From assembly GCA_039820545.1 (NCBI GenBank), contig JBCBPW010000029.1, forward strand, positions 8,480-72,479: a stretch of 64,000 bases of DNA, in the 5' to 3' direction. This stretch comes from JALEFZ01 sp039820545. GTDB taxonomy: Bacteria; Bacteroidota; Bacteroidia; J057. A program made the translations under genes and the position numbers. Below the pieces are notes generated by a model. It searched no databases, had not been told where the DNA came from, and saw only the letters and a program-made list of their open reading frames with translations. Of the stretch, positions 1 through 7,871 are shown one piece after another. Each line of letters begins with the position of its first letter. The first letter of the stretch is position 1.

Positions 1-698
1 CCTCCTGCCTCCGAGAGGATGATCTCTGCTGCGGCAATATCCCATTCCATCGTAGGCCCAAATCTAGGATAAACATCAGCTTTACCATCTGCAATCCGCA
101 ACATCTTCAAGGCACTACCTTGTGGAATGGTGACAGGGTCTTTGAACCTTTGCATGTAGGTTTTCTCTCCTTCTCTTATGTGACTTCTGGAGCAAGTGAG
201 TCGTAAGCCTCTGGCTTGTGGAGAAAAAGGATCACAATGAATGGGCCTTCTCCTATGATTATTATTCTGACAAAAGGCACCCCTTCCTTGCGCAGCAAAA
301 AAAGTCTCACCCGTCAACGGTACATGTACACATCCCAATACAGGGCGGCCCTCTTCTATCACGGCAATGTTCACAGTAAATTCCCCGCTCCTCGAAATAA
401 ACTCCTTAGTTCCATCCAAAGGATCTACCAACCAAAACTGTTGCCAGTACTTTCTCTCCTCATAAGGAATCTCCTCACTCTCCTCAGACAAGATCGGAAT
501 AGAGGGTGTCAATGCCTGTAAGCGTGTAGCAATCAATTGATGGGCTTGCTCATCGGCAAGTGTGAGGGGAGAATCGTCTGCTTTATACTGGATCTTGAGT
601 TCGTCAGCCTCTCGCTCATAGATCCTTCGAATCAAATCCCCCGCATCTGATGCAACTTGAATGACGCTAGAAGCTATGTGAAGGTCGTGGATATTCAT
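1..698 (-). CDS. cysQ: 3'(2'),5'-bisphosphate nucleotidase CysQ (C-terminus cut by window edge)
   Basis: Member of the inositol-monophosphatase superfamily. CysQ removes the 3'-phosphate of 3'-phosphoadenosine 5'-phosphate, a by-product of sulfate assimilation, in the cytoplasm with Mg2+. I translated the open frame from ATG at 698: it starts MNIHDLHIASSVIQVASDAG and shows the family metal-binding motif DPLDGTKEF preceded by WLV, an upstream ILSEESEE metal-ligand stretch, and the late motif MEWDIAAAEIILSEAGG just before the edge. That order and spacing fit CysQ better than a generic inositol monophosphatase. About 232 codons are present, so only a short C-terminal part lies outside the window. 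It follows trxB on the same strand, with a terminator between them, so it is probably transcribed separately. Confidence 0.9.
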   Translation of the reverse strand, partial: MNIHDLHIASSVIQVASDAGDLIRRIYEREADELKIQYKADDSPLTLADEQAHQLIATRLQALTPSIPILSEESEEIPYEERKYWQQFWLVDPLDGTKEFISRSGEFTVNIAVIEEGRPVLGCVHVPLTGETFFAAQGRGAFCQNNNHRRRPIHCDPFSPQARGLRLTCSRSHIREGEKTYMQRFKDPVTIPQGSALKMLRIADGKADVYPRFGPTMEWDIAAAEIILSEAG

Positions 699-710
699 AG
701 TGCAAATTAA

Positions 711-746
711 AAAGAAACGGTCACGTCTACACGCAACCGTCTCTTT
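711..746 (-). terminator. Rho-independent terminator of trxB
   Basis: On the minus strand an 11-bp stem (AAAGAGACGGT paired with ACCGTTTCTTT, one G-T wobble) with a 14-nt loop runs into a T-rich tail. It begins 23 bases after the trxB stop and sits just upstream of cysQ. Confidence 0.75.
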
Positions 747-768
747 ACCTGTATATCTAGTTAGGAGC

Positions 769-1746
769 TTAGGAAGCTACAGAAACTTCTCCAGATACTG
801 TTTCTTGCGAAGCAAGCCAGCGCTCGGCATCTAGTGCTGCCATACAGCCAGTCCCAGCAGCTGTAACTGCCTGGCGGTAGTGCTTGTCTGCCGCATCTCC
901 ACTCGCAAACACGCCCTCGACATTGGTGCGTGTAGAGCCTGGTTCCACAATTAAGTATCCTGCTTCATCCATATCCAGCTGTCCCTCGAATATCGACGTA
1001 CTAGGCTTATGCCCAATCGCTACGAAGAGCGCACTCGCAGGAATCAAGGACTTCTCCATGGTCTTGTTGTTGATCACATGGACATTCTGTACTTTATTTT
1101 CACCTGAGATATCTACCGCCTCTGTATTCCAGTAGATCTTGATATTCTCTGTGGCCATCACACGAGACTGCATGATCTTGGAGGCACGCATTTCATCACG
1201 GCGAACCAGCATATGTACAGTAGTCGCGAGCTTTGATAGATAAAGTGCTTCTTCAGCAGCGGTATCACCTGCTCCTACAATAACTACTTCAGTTCCTTTG
1301 AAGAAGAAACCATCACAGACGGCACAAGCACTTACCCCTTTATTCGCATAGTGCTGCTCTGCTTCGATGCCTAGCCACTTGGCTTTGGCACCCGTAGAGA
1401 TGATCACAGCATCCGCTGTGTATTCTGTCCCATCTCCTGTCCACAGACGCTTGGGAGTAGCTTCCAGGTCTACCTTTGTGATGTTTTCGTACTTCATGCG
1501 CGTACCGAAACGCTCGGCTTGCTTGCGGAAGTCTTCCATCATTTCAGGTCCCATGATACCTTTGGGATAACCAGGATAGTTCTCGACATCATTGGTGATC
1601 ATGAGCTGTCCACCTGGCTGTTCTCCACTGAACATCAGAGGTTTCAAATCGGCACGTGCTGCATAGATGGCTGCTGTATAGCCTGCAGGTCCAGAACCGA
1701 TGATGATCAACTGTTCGTGTCTATCTTGTCCGTTTACTTGACTCAT
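769..1746 (-). CDS. trxB: Thioredoxin-disulfide reductase
   Basis: Low-molecular-weight FAD flavoenzyme that passes NADPH electrons to thioredoxin in the cytoplasm. The 325-residue length is typical. Seen directly: the N-terminal FAD-binding glycine motif GSGPAG (residues 17-22), the redox-active pair CAVC (Cys141 and Cys144) followed by DG, the NADPH-domain glycine motif VGAGDTAAEEA, and the C-terminal FAD motif VFASGDAAD. The start at 1746 leaves only about ten residues before the beta strand of the FAD fold, as expected. It is monocistronic by appearance: a terminator follows it and about 280 bases of non-coding DNA precede it. Confidence 0.97.
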   Translation of the reverse strand: MSQVNGQDRHEQLIIIGSGPAGYTAAIYAARADLKPLMFSGEQPGGQLMITNDVENYPGYPKGIMGPEMMEDFRKQAERFGTRMKYENITKVDLEATPKRLWTGDGTEYTADAVIISTGAKAKWLGIEAEQHYANKGVSACAVCDGFFFKGTEVVIVGAGDTAAEEALYLSKLATTVHMLVRRDEMRASKIMQSRVMATENIKIYWNTEAVDISGENKVQNVHVINNKTMEKSLIPASALFVAIGHKPSTSIFEGQLDMDEAGYLIVEPGSTRTNVEGVFASGDAADKHYRQAVTAAGTGCMAALDAERWLASQETVSGEVSVAS

Positions 1747-1964
1747 AGTTTTATCGTTGTTTTTTTCCCTCGCCGCTTATCTCATAGTATATACTAATCG
1801 GCGCCACTACTTGTTCTTCCCCCTCTGTACGTATTTGTGATTGAAACGTTGAACTGTCCCATTAAGTTATTCGAATATCATACATTCTTAAAGTGAATGT
1901 TGTCCTCAATGCGACAGATACTCATTTTGGTATCGTTCGGTTCAAAATTAGGAGATCTTAATAT

Positions 1965-1995
1965 AAAAGAAAAGCCCCTAAACGTGGGGCCTTTT
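1965..1995 (-). terminator. Rho-independent terminator after the FKBP gene
   Basis: On the minus strand GCCCC... reads as a GGGGC-type 5-bp G/C stem, extended by A/T pairs, with loop ACGTTTA, followed by TTTTCTTTT. It lies 35 bases after the stop of the FKBP gene at 2030. Confidence 0.7.
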
Positions 1996-2029
1996 ACTTA
2001 AGTTAATTCTTAGGAATAACTGTTTTTCT

Positions 2030-2704
2030 TTACTCCACGATATCGATGAGCTCAATATCAAATATCAATGTAGAGAACGGTCCAATGCGAGGAGGTCTTC
2101 CCTGCTCACCGTAAGCCATTTTGTAAGGGATAAAAAAGCGATACTTGGCCCCAACGGACATCAACTGCACGCCTTCTGTCCAGCCAGAGATTACACCATT
2201 TAAGGGAAACTCAATCGGCTCGCCTCTTTGGATGGAACTGTCAAAAATAGATCCATCTACCAGACGTCCTTCATAGTGGACGCGCACCTTGGTATTAGCA
2301 GAAGCAGGTTTAGGTCCATTTCCCTCTTGCAAAACCATATATTGTAGTCCACTTTCGGTCTCTATCACTCCATCAAGTGCGCGATTCTCAGCCAAGAAGC
2401 TATTCTCCTTCTCGATCATTTTTTGGCGTTGGGCAGATTGTGCCTCTACTTGAAACTGCTGAAGAAGGCGTCTCACTTCCGCATCAGTCAAGTTATTGGC
2501 TTTGGCCATTCCATCTACAAGCCCTTGAAAAACGAGATCGCTATCTAGCTTCAGATCGAGCGAAGAGAGGTTATTGCCTAAATCTACGCCCAGCGCATAG
2601 GACATACTATCTACCTTATTTTCCAGTTTTCCTCCCTCTTGAGCATGGACCGAAATGCCTATCCATCCTAAAAGCACACAGAATATACTTAATCTTTTGA
2701 CCAT
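2030..2704 (-). CDS. Periplasmic FKBP-type peptidyl-prolyl cis-trans isomerase (FkpA/Mip-like)
   Basis: Catalyses cis-trans isomerisation of Xaa-Pro bonds and assists folding of exported proteins. A cleavable signal peptide ends near residue 21 (GISVHAQ). Residues about 28-105 are the helical FkpA/Mip-type dimerisation segment (MSYALGVDLG, then a charged helix). Residues about 110-224 are the FKBP domain with the usual motifs GLQYMVLQEG, VHYEGRLVDGSIFDSS, GWTEGVQLM, YRFFIPYKMAYGE and FDIELIDI. The 224-residue length is normal for the family. It lies downstream of the PKD-like/TonB gene pair on the same strand, but a terminator-like hairpin separates them. Confidence 0.93.
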   Translation of the reverse strand: MVKRLSIFCVLLGWIGISVHAQEGGKLENKVDSMSYALGVDLGNNLSSLDLKLDSDLVFQGLVDGMAKANNLTDAEVRRLLQQFQVEAQSAQRQKMIEKENSFLAENRALDGVIETESGLQYMVLQEGNGPKPASANTKVRVHYEGRLVDGSIFDSSIQRGEPIEFPLNGVISGWTEGVQLMSVGAKYRFFIPYKMAYGEQGRPPRIGPFSTLIFDIELIDIVE

Positions 2705-2832
2705 TGTTCTTGCTGTATTTGTTCTTTATTGTATGCGCTCAAGTTCAGGTGAAATTCTTGAATAAACAAATTCAAAGAGGGGATGGATGGGGGAAAAAGT
2801 CTCCCCTATATACCTGACCCAAAGCTTTCTAA

Positions 2833-2860
2833 AATAGAAGAGCCCTCCCAAAGGAGAGCT
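2833..2860 (-). terminator. Rho-independent terminator after the PKD-like/TonB pair
   Basis: On the minus strand an 8-bp stem (AGCTCTCC with GGAGGGCT, one wobble) with a 4-nt loop is followed by TCTTCTATTTT. It lies 34 bases beyond the stop of the gene ending at 2894. Confidence 0.6.
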
Positions 2861-2893
2861 ACTAAGTATATTTTTTTCATATGGACCTTTTTG

Positions 2894-3760
2894 TTATGAA
2901 GGTGTTTTTTCGCTCACAATAGCAGTTGTGCTTGTCCCACTTATTGTCTCAGATCCTGCCACGTTTTCTTTGGGGAAAATTTGATATTTGAGGGTGTGCA
3001 AAATCTTTGTCGAATCTCCCCTTTCAAGTACCAAATGCATATCAAAATGACCTGGGAGGGGATAGACATATTCTGTAGTCTCTCTACGCACTTTGCGCTT
3101 GATCCCATTTCCAAAGTCCAGAACAAGCTGGAATGTGGGATCGTAATTCTCAATAGTGTAAGCGAGAGATTTCCCTACTCGTTTTTCCCCCTTCAAGACT
3201 ACCTGAAAATCAGGAATAGTGGAGGTAGATTGTACTTCTTCTTCTGGCTTCATCTCTGAGTCAGCATCTATGACTGTCTGTGGAGAGGTATCATCTTCTG
3301 CGACATAATCAATAGACATAAGATCCAGACGATTCAGGAACTCATAGTAGTCTAAAACAGAAGTAATGGTATCTGTACCTAAGACAGGATGGATCAGGAC
3401 AAGGGGGGATGGACTATCTACAAAGAGTTGGTTGACCCGCTCAGGTGTGAGGCTATTGGCAGCAAATCTTCGGAGAGGCTTAGTATTGATCGGAGCTGGT
3501 GTATCATCTGAGTAAAAGTAGATGCCAGCCGCAACTCCCAGTACCAATACCAGAACTACGCCTAACCATCGCCGAACCCTTTTCGCCTTTTCGTAGGCTT
3601 CCATCTGTGCCAGATAACTATCTAGCCTATCGTATCTAGAACCAGGATGCTCCATAATCCCGTATTTTTCGACTTTATCCATGTCAAAAGGAGGCTGGTT
3701 TTCCTCCACTACCTTAACTTGTACGTCGCGTTCACGATGCACATCGACTTGCCCAATCAT
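2894..3760 (-). CDS. Single-pass membrane protein with PKD-like domain, paralogue of the upstream TonB protein
   Basis: Function unknown. About 65 cytoplasmic residues with a basic cluster (KAKRVRRW) precede one membrane helix (LGVVLVLVLGVAAGIYFY), and the rest is periplasmic. The periplasmic part has two sections shared with the next gene upstream: LTPERVNQLF followed by LVLIHPVLGTDT and DYYEFLNRLD, then a beta-rich PKD-like section with ENYDPTFQLVLDFGNG and TEYVYPLPGHFDMHLVL. It lacks the TonB C-terminal domain that its neighbour has. Its ATG overlaps the neighbour's stop (TAATG), so the two are almost certainly translationally coupled and may work in one envelope complex. It could be a partner or regulator of TonB, which is inference. 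Confidence 0.75.
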   Translation of the reverse strand: MIGQVDVHRERDVQVKVVEENQPPFDMDKVEKYGIMEHPGSRYDRLDSYLAQMEAYEKAKRVRRWLGVVLVLVLGVAAGIYFYSDDTPAPINTKPLRRFAANSLTPERVNQLFVDSPSPLVLIHPVLGTDTITSVLDYYEFLNRLDLMSIDYVAEDDTSPQTVIDADSEMKPEEEVQSTSTIPDFQVVLKGEKRVGKSLAYTIENYDPTFQLVLDFGNGIKRKVRRETTEYVYPLPGHFDMHLVLERGDSTKILHTLKYQIFPKENVAGSETISGTSTTAIVSEKTPS

Positions 3761-5022
3761 TAATTATACAGCTTAAAAACAATGGGAATACTTTGGTACA
3801 CAGGTACTCTCATACCTTTATTTTCTCCAGGTATCCATTTGGGCATGTTATTTACGACACGCAAGGCTTCCTCATCACATCCACCCCCAAGTCCTTTGAT
3901 AATCTTCGTTTGAGAGACCTGACCATAGGGGTCCACTACAAATTGTACGATTACTTGGCCTTGAATCTGTCGGTTCAATGCATTGGGTGGGTATTTTAGC
4001 TTGCGCTCGAGGTAGCTGTTCATTGCTGCCTTACCTCCTGGATAGTGTGGCATCTTATCAGAAAACACTAGGGGATCATCCAGATCAGCAACAGGAAGCA
4101 ATTTGGGCTCCTCTTTTTGGGTTTGTTTATTGAGATCCACTACTTGAACCTTATCTTTCTTCGCATCCTGTGTCTTCTTGTCTTTGGAAGAGGAGCGGGG
4201 AACTGTCCATTCTGTAGCGTCATTGAGACGAGAAAGGTCAAAATCGGAAGAAGAAATGTCCTTCCTTTTCTTTTTAGCTTTCTTACCAGAGTCTACAAAA
4301 GAAGACTCTAGAGGAGCTGCAATGCGAATTCTTTTAGAGAATACACTTGAGCCTCTATCGACACTTGTCGCAATGAGTCGGACGTTGTAAGAACCAGAAA
4401 GTGGATATTTGTATGTAGTCTTGTTATTAATCTGTCGAATCACACCATTTCCAAAATCGATCCGATAACGAACTTTAGAATCGTAATTGTCAATCTCAAA
4501 TCGAATAGATGCTCCTGCTCTGTGCGCCCCACGGATGCGCAGGTTAAATGGTGAGAGTGTCGCATTTTCCGTAGAAAGTCGCTTCTCCTGTGAAGGATTT
4601 TCACGATCCTCTGATACTGTCTTTCTATTTTCTACGGGGATAAAATTGATAGAAGAAGAAGAAGGTTCTTCATCCATGGCGGATGCTTCAATCAGTGCGA
4701 TCAGCTCTTGAAAGCGTGTATAATCATCCGCTTTTTTGAGGGTATCCAGTCCAATGAGCGGGTGGGAAACAAGGATTCCCATACTATCTTGTGCGAGCAG
4801 GGTAGCCACTTTCTCTTCTGAGAGATTTTCATGGGTAAACGTCCGCCAAGAGTAGGGGGCATTAGAAGCTGTGTAGCTTTGGAATAAGGTAAAACCACCA
4901 ATCAAGATAGACATGATGAGTGCAATTTGTGCAAATCGCCTGCGTCGTTGCACGCGTTGGTGCGCGTGAATTTGCTGCAAGTATTTGTCGAACTTATTGT
5001 CTGTTACCTTAGTGCCGATCAT
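3760..5022 (-). CDS. TonB-family energy transducer with PKD-like periplasmic insert
   Basis: The C-terminal ~95 residues are a clear TonB_C domain (MPHYPGGKAAMNSYL, NRQIQGQVIVQFVVD, GGGCDEEALRVVNNMPKW, then VYQSIPIVFKLYN), which couples inner-membrane proton-motive energy to outer-membrane receptors. The N-terminus is cytoplasmic and basic (VQRRRR), followed by one membrane helix (IALIMSILIGGFTLF). Between helix and TonB_C are the section with LVSHPLIGLDT and DYTRFQELIALIE, a PKD-like section (EIDNYDSKVRYRIDFGNG) and a Lys/Ser-rich linker, a layout shared with the downstream paralogue. An in-frame TTG lies upstream at 5100, but the ATG at 5022 (MIGTKVTDNK) is preferred because the extra 26 residues do not resemble protein sequence. 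Most TonB proteins carry a Pro-rich spacer instead. Confidence 0.85.
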   Translation of the reverse strand: MIGTKVTDNKFDKYLQQIHAHQRVQRRRRFAQIALIMSILIGGFTLFQSYTASNAPYSWRTFTHENLSEEKVATLLAQDSMGILVSHPLIGLDTLKKADDYTRFQELIALIEASAMDEEPSSSSINFIPVENRKTVSEDRENPSQEKRLSTENATLSPFNLRIRGAHRAGASIRFEIDNYDSKVRYRIDFGNGVIRQINNKTTYKYPLSGSYNVRLIATSVDRGSSVFSKRIRIAAPLESSFVDSGKKAKKKRKDISSSDFDLSRLNDATEWTVPRSSSKDKKTQDAKKDKVQVVDLNKQTQKEEPKLLPVADLDDPLVFSDKMPHYPGGKAAMNSYLERKLKYPPNALNRQIQGQVIVQFVVDPYGQVSQTKIIKGLGGGCDEEALRVVNNMPKWIPGENKGMRVPVYQSIPIVFKLYN

Positions 5023-5162
5023 AGAATCCAGGCTTTTCCTACAATAAAGGTACCGATTCTGTTCCTCTGATGACCTTCTGCAAGATCGAATGGCACACAA
5101 GTGCCAATGACCGGTTGAAATTTCCGATCCAAAAGGATGTAATACCCTGGCCTAAAGACATC

Positions 5163-5204
5163 AAAAAACCTGCCAGACTCCACGAGTTTCGTGAAATCGG
5201 CAGG
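5163..5204 (-). terminator. Terminator-like hairpin with T6 run, possible attenuator
   Basis: On the minus strand CCTGCC (outer) and CACGA (inner) pair with TCGTG and GGCAGG around an internal loop, and TTTTTT follows immediately. It lies in the leader of the TonB gene and far (about 345 bases) from the gene ending at 5550. Confidence 0.6.
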
Positions 5205-5389
5205 ATCCTTACAGAATAAAGAACTTCAAGCTCTCGTAGAGCCTGTCTTGGGGTTAAAAAATTCACGCGAATGTCCAAGTATATGAACATTATGACTACA
5301 TCAATACCAACCCCTAAAGCATTACTAGCTTTGGCTTTATCCAATGCAATTATCATACGAAGTCAGAAAAAAACCAGCCCCCAACAAGT

Positions 5390-5429
5390 AATAAATCCAG
5401 AACTTCTTTATTGAAATTCTGGATTTATT
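5390..5429. repeat. 13-bp perfect inverted repeat
   Basis: AATAAATCCAGAA at 5390-5402 is exactly repeated inverted at 5417-5429 with a 14-base loop. It is A/T-rich and could act as a terminator for the gene ending at 5550 or as part of the leader structure below it. Confidence 0.5.
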
Positions 5430-5549
5430 TATGTATTACAATTGACAATAAATGTGTATAAACTACTCGATATCAGTTATTTTTTTTCAAAAAGTATGTA
5501 ACAGTTTGTGAATTTGATACTAATGATTGGGATGATAGAAAATGTCTTA

Positions 5550-6470
5550 TTAAATAAAAAGCCACACCAGTACTGAAATCACTGTACCAATACCCACAAC
5601 TACCCACCAATTGTTCTTCTTTCTACTTCCACCACCCAAAGTCTCTTTCATGGTCTCAAAGGAGTCAATCAGAGGATTTTGAGCTACCATGATATCTAGC
5701 AACTCTTGCAATCTAGCAGCTACTCCTGGTGTAAGATTTAATTTTAATCCTTGCCGAAGAACGAACATCCCCAACTGTACACGCTCGTGTTTATTGTAGA
5801 CGGCTAAGGCCAAATTCTCAAGACCCATCGCATATTTATCCCTGATTCCTGAAAAATAGACAGGTAGTTCATTGATAGAAGAAATGGCCATCTCGTCCAC
5901 ATACTCTTGCAGTTTTCCCGAAGGCTCTTTCCCTTTCTCAATCTCCTCTGCAAAAGCTTCCAACTCATCTACTCTCCCATGCAGGAGTCTATAGGTATCT
6001 TTATACGCTTCTGCTTGATACTCTGGCGGGATAGTCAAAGGATGCTGGCAGAGCACTTGAATCTCTTCCCAGTCCGACTGCTTGAAAGCATGTAGCAATC
6101 GTTTGTTATACGCATGGGCAAAATAGGGTCCAATGTAGGATAGTAATGCCTTAGACTGAGCAGGTAACTGAGCGACCTCACCTTCATAAAAATACGTAAG
6201 CGAAGCATCCTCCAAAAAGGCTGATAAGGCAGGCATTTCCTGGATCTCAAAATGCACTTTACGCAAATGATCCTCTGCTAGCTCATCAAACATTTTCAAG
6301 ACGGTTGCTCTGTCTAGCTCTCGACCTGATACGTCGATGGTCGGCTCCGTGCTCAAGTCAAACTCAGCTAGTAACCTGCGTTTCTGCTGGCGTAAAAAAG
6401 TAGGAGTAATCGCTTCAAATGTAGTTTCTGAAGGCAGTTCTAAAATAGAAAGTGGATTGAGGTAGCGCAT
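5550..6470 (-). CDS. Tail-anchored protein of unknown function
   Basis: Not recognised as a named family. The 306-residue product is acidic and mostly helical with no signal peptide. The N-terminus (YLNPLSILELP, then LRRQKRRLLAEFDLS-like sequence) is reminiscent of short J-domain-like adaptor segments, but no HPD motif is present. The last ~21 residues are a single hydrophobic, Trp-rich helix (NNWWVVVGIGTVISVLVWLF) preceded by the basic SRKKNN, so the protein is probably anchored by its C-terminus with the bulk in the cytoplasm. The ATG at 6470 is the only plausible start. Neighbours on both sides are separated by non-coding gaps, so it looks monocistronic. Confidence 0.7.
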   Translation of the reverse strand: MRYLNPLSILELPSETTFEAITPTFLRQQKRRLLAEFDLSTEPTIDVSGRELDRATVLKMFDELAEDHLRKVHFEIQEMPALSAFLEDASLTYFYEGEVAQLPAQSKALLSYIGPYFAHAYNKRLLHAFKQSDWEEIQVLCQHPLTIPPEYQAEAYKDTYRLLHGRVDELEAFAEEIEKGKEPSGKLQEYVDEMAISSINELPVYFSGIRDKYAMGLENLALAVYNKHERVQLGMFVLRQGLKLNLTPGVAARLQELLDIMVAQNPLIDSFETMKETLGGGSRKKNNWWVVVGIGTVISVLVWLFI

Positions 6471-6569
6471 ACTTGGATGTACGTAGAGGAGAGATTTGTG
6501 TTTATTTTTACCCAGAGGTCTCTATCAGACGAGAGGTTGGCACAAATTATTTTACTTTTACGTAAGTCC

Positions 6570-7751
6570 TTAATCTTGGGGGGAGGGCATACCAGAAAAA
6601 TTTTGTTCGAGAGTCTCGACTGCACGTGCCCAATTCATGTAAGCCTCGACAAAGTACCGGCTCGCCTGTACGCGAGTAGCATAAGCCGCAGGGTCTCCTA
6701 ACAGTCGAAGAATCTGTTGAGCAAAAAGTTCTGGACGATCGGCAATCTCGATCTCCTGTCCAGGTATTGCCTCAATCGCATTATTGACCAACGGTGTGGT
6801 GAAACAGGGTCTTCCCATTGCCATGGCTTCCAGGATTTTATTTTGCTGGCCACTTCCTGTAAATATCGGGGCCACAAATACTTTGCCTGCCAAGTAAGCG
6901 TCACGTATATCCTCCACCCAGCCCGTCACTTCTACTCGGGGGTCCTTGGCAAGAGCAAGAACCTGAGGTGTTGGCCGAGCGCCCGCGATGATGACTGTCT
7001 GATTGGGATCAGTCTTCCACACATAGGGCATGATTTTTTTGACAAGGTAGTCAGCAGCTTTGACGTTGGGAAAATAGCCCATGTTGCCTACAAAAGCGAT
7101 ACTCGCCCGAGGGTGCTTGGGTGAGGGCTGAAAATACGTCGTATCAATGCCGTTAGGCACAATCTGAATATTCCGCTTTCCCGCTGGATCCAGCAATTTC
7201 CTGTCTTGCTCAGAGATGATGGTATGAAAGGTAAAATCATCGTAGACAGCTTGCTGATAAGCAAAAAGAAGTCGAGACTCGCGATGATAAATACCTGCCT
7301 GCCAAGTAGGACCTTCTTCCGCTTGTCTGGCCATGCCTGCCGAGAAGCAATCCATGTAGTCCAGCGTCTTAGGCAAAGGAATATCCCTGACGTACGCTGC
7401 CATACGAATCAGCTGACAGTAAATATGATCTGGTTGAAGATCATCGATGATCTGCCTGATTTTCTGGTGAATCTTGGGACGATAAAAGTACGCGACTTGT
7501 AAAGGGTCTCCCTTCAGATAAGCTTTGGCAAGAAAAAAGGGAAGAGACCATTTCTTGATGGGAAATATGTGTATTTCTTCCAAAAATGCCTGCATATGCC
7601 TCAAATCCTCCTCTGCCACAGGCTGATCCGTCAGGGCAATCAGTGTGATATGATGCTTCTGACTGAGCATCCGTAACTGATGATATATACGGAGCTTGTC
7701 CCCCTTCTCGATGGGGTAAGGAAATCTGGATGTCAGTACACATAATTTCAT
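6570..7751 (-). CDS. Glycosyltransferase family 4 (group 1) protein
   Basis: Predicted GT-B-fold sugar transferase acting on nucleotide sugars at the inner face of the membrane, for polysaccharide or lipid glycosylation. The N-terminal acceptor domain opens with MKLCVLTSRFPYPIEKGDKL. The C-terminal half has the donor-binding signature GSGQQNKILEAMAMGRPCF with the conserved Glu, preceded by AFVGNMGYFPN and VTGWVEDIRDAY. This pattern matches the sugar-transferase family typified by TIGR03087. An upstream ATG at 7784 exists, but the one at 7751 starts directly at the first beta strand. No other glycan genes are adjacent, so the substrate cannot be inferred. Confidence 0.85.
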   Translation of the reverse strand: MKLCVLTSRFPYPIEKGDKLRIYHQLRMLSQKHHITLIALTDQPVAEEDLRHMQAFLEEIHIFPIKKWSLPFFLAKAYLKGDPLQVAYFYRPKIHQKIRQIIDDLQPDHIYCQLIRMAAYVRDIPLPKTLDYMDCFSAGMARQAEEGPTWQAGIYHRESRLLFAYQQAVYDDFTFHTIISEQDRKLLDPAGKRNIQIVPNGIDTTYFQPSPKHPRASIAFVGNMGYFPNVKAADYLVKKIMPYVWKTDPNQTVIIAGARPTPQVLALAKDPRVEVTGWVEDIRDAYLAGKVFVAPIFTGSGQQNKILEAMAMGRPCFTTPLVNNAIEAIPGQEIEIADRPELFAQQILRLLGDPAAYATRVQASRYFVEAYMNWARAVETLEQNFSGMPSPQD

Positions 7752-7823
7752 ATGCCGCGCAAAGATACAGACTTCTTGCTGCATTGGGGAAGAGAAGATA
7801 AAATAGTTGAGCGAGACAGGAAA

Positions 7824-7867
7824 AATGAAATTCAGGACCTTTGAATATGATCATAAGGCCCTGAATT
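7824..7867 (-). terminator. Terminator hairpin of the amidase gene
   Basis: The arms AATTCAGG and CCTGAATT (7829-7836 and 7860-7867) pair perfectly, with a further CC/GG pair after one mismatch. On the minus strand the hairpin starts five bases past the stop and is followed by TCATTTTTC. Confidence 0.6.
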
Positions 7868-7871
7868 CCTG

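Larger units (their letters stand above)
5101..5549 (-). other. Non-coding, hairpin-rich leader region upstream of the TonB pair
   Basis: No convincing gene. Reading on the minus strand it contains, in order, a 13-bp inverted repeat (5390-5429), a short GCTCT/AGAGC hairpin (5230-5242) and a terminator-like structure with a T run (5163-5204), about 140 bases before the TonB start. This could be a structured 5' leader with conditional termination, a small RNA, or just the terminator of an unrecognised transcript. A 105-codon frame (5039-5356) crosses it but has no recognisable features and reads through the terminator structure. Confidence 0.4.

Noticed and set aside
3760..5100. TTG start at 5100 for the TonB protein
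   Set aside because: The additional 26 residues are Cys/Arg/Ser-rich and do not match the paralogue, whose N-terminus aligns from the ATG region at 5022.
5039..5356. 105-codon minus-strand frame upstream of the TonB gene
   Set aside because: It reads through a terminator-like hairpin, overlaps the preferred TonB start region and has no features; treated as non-coding leader.
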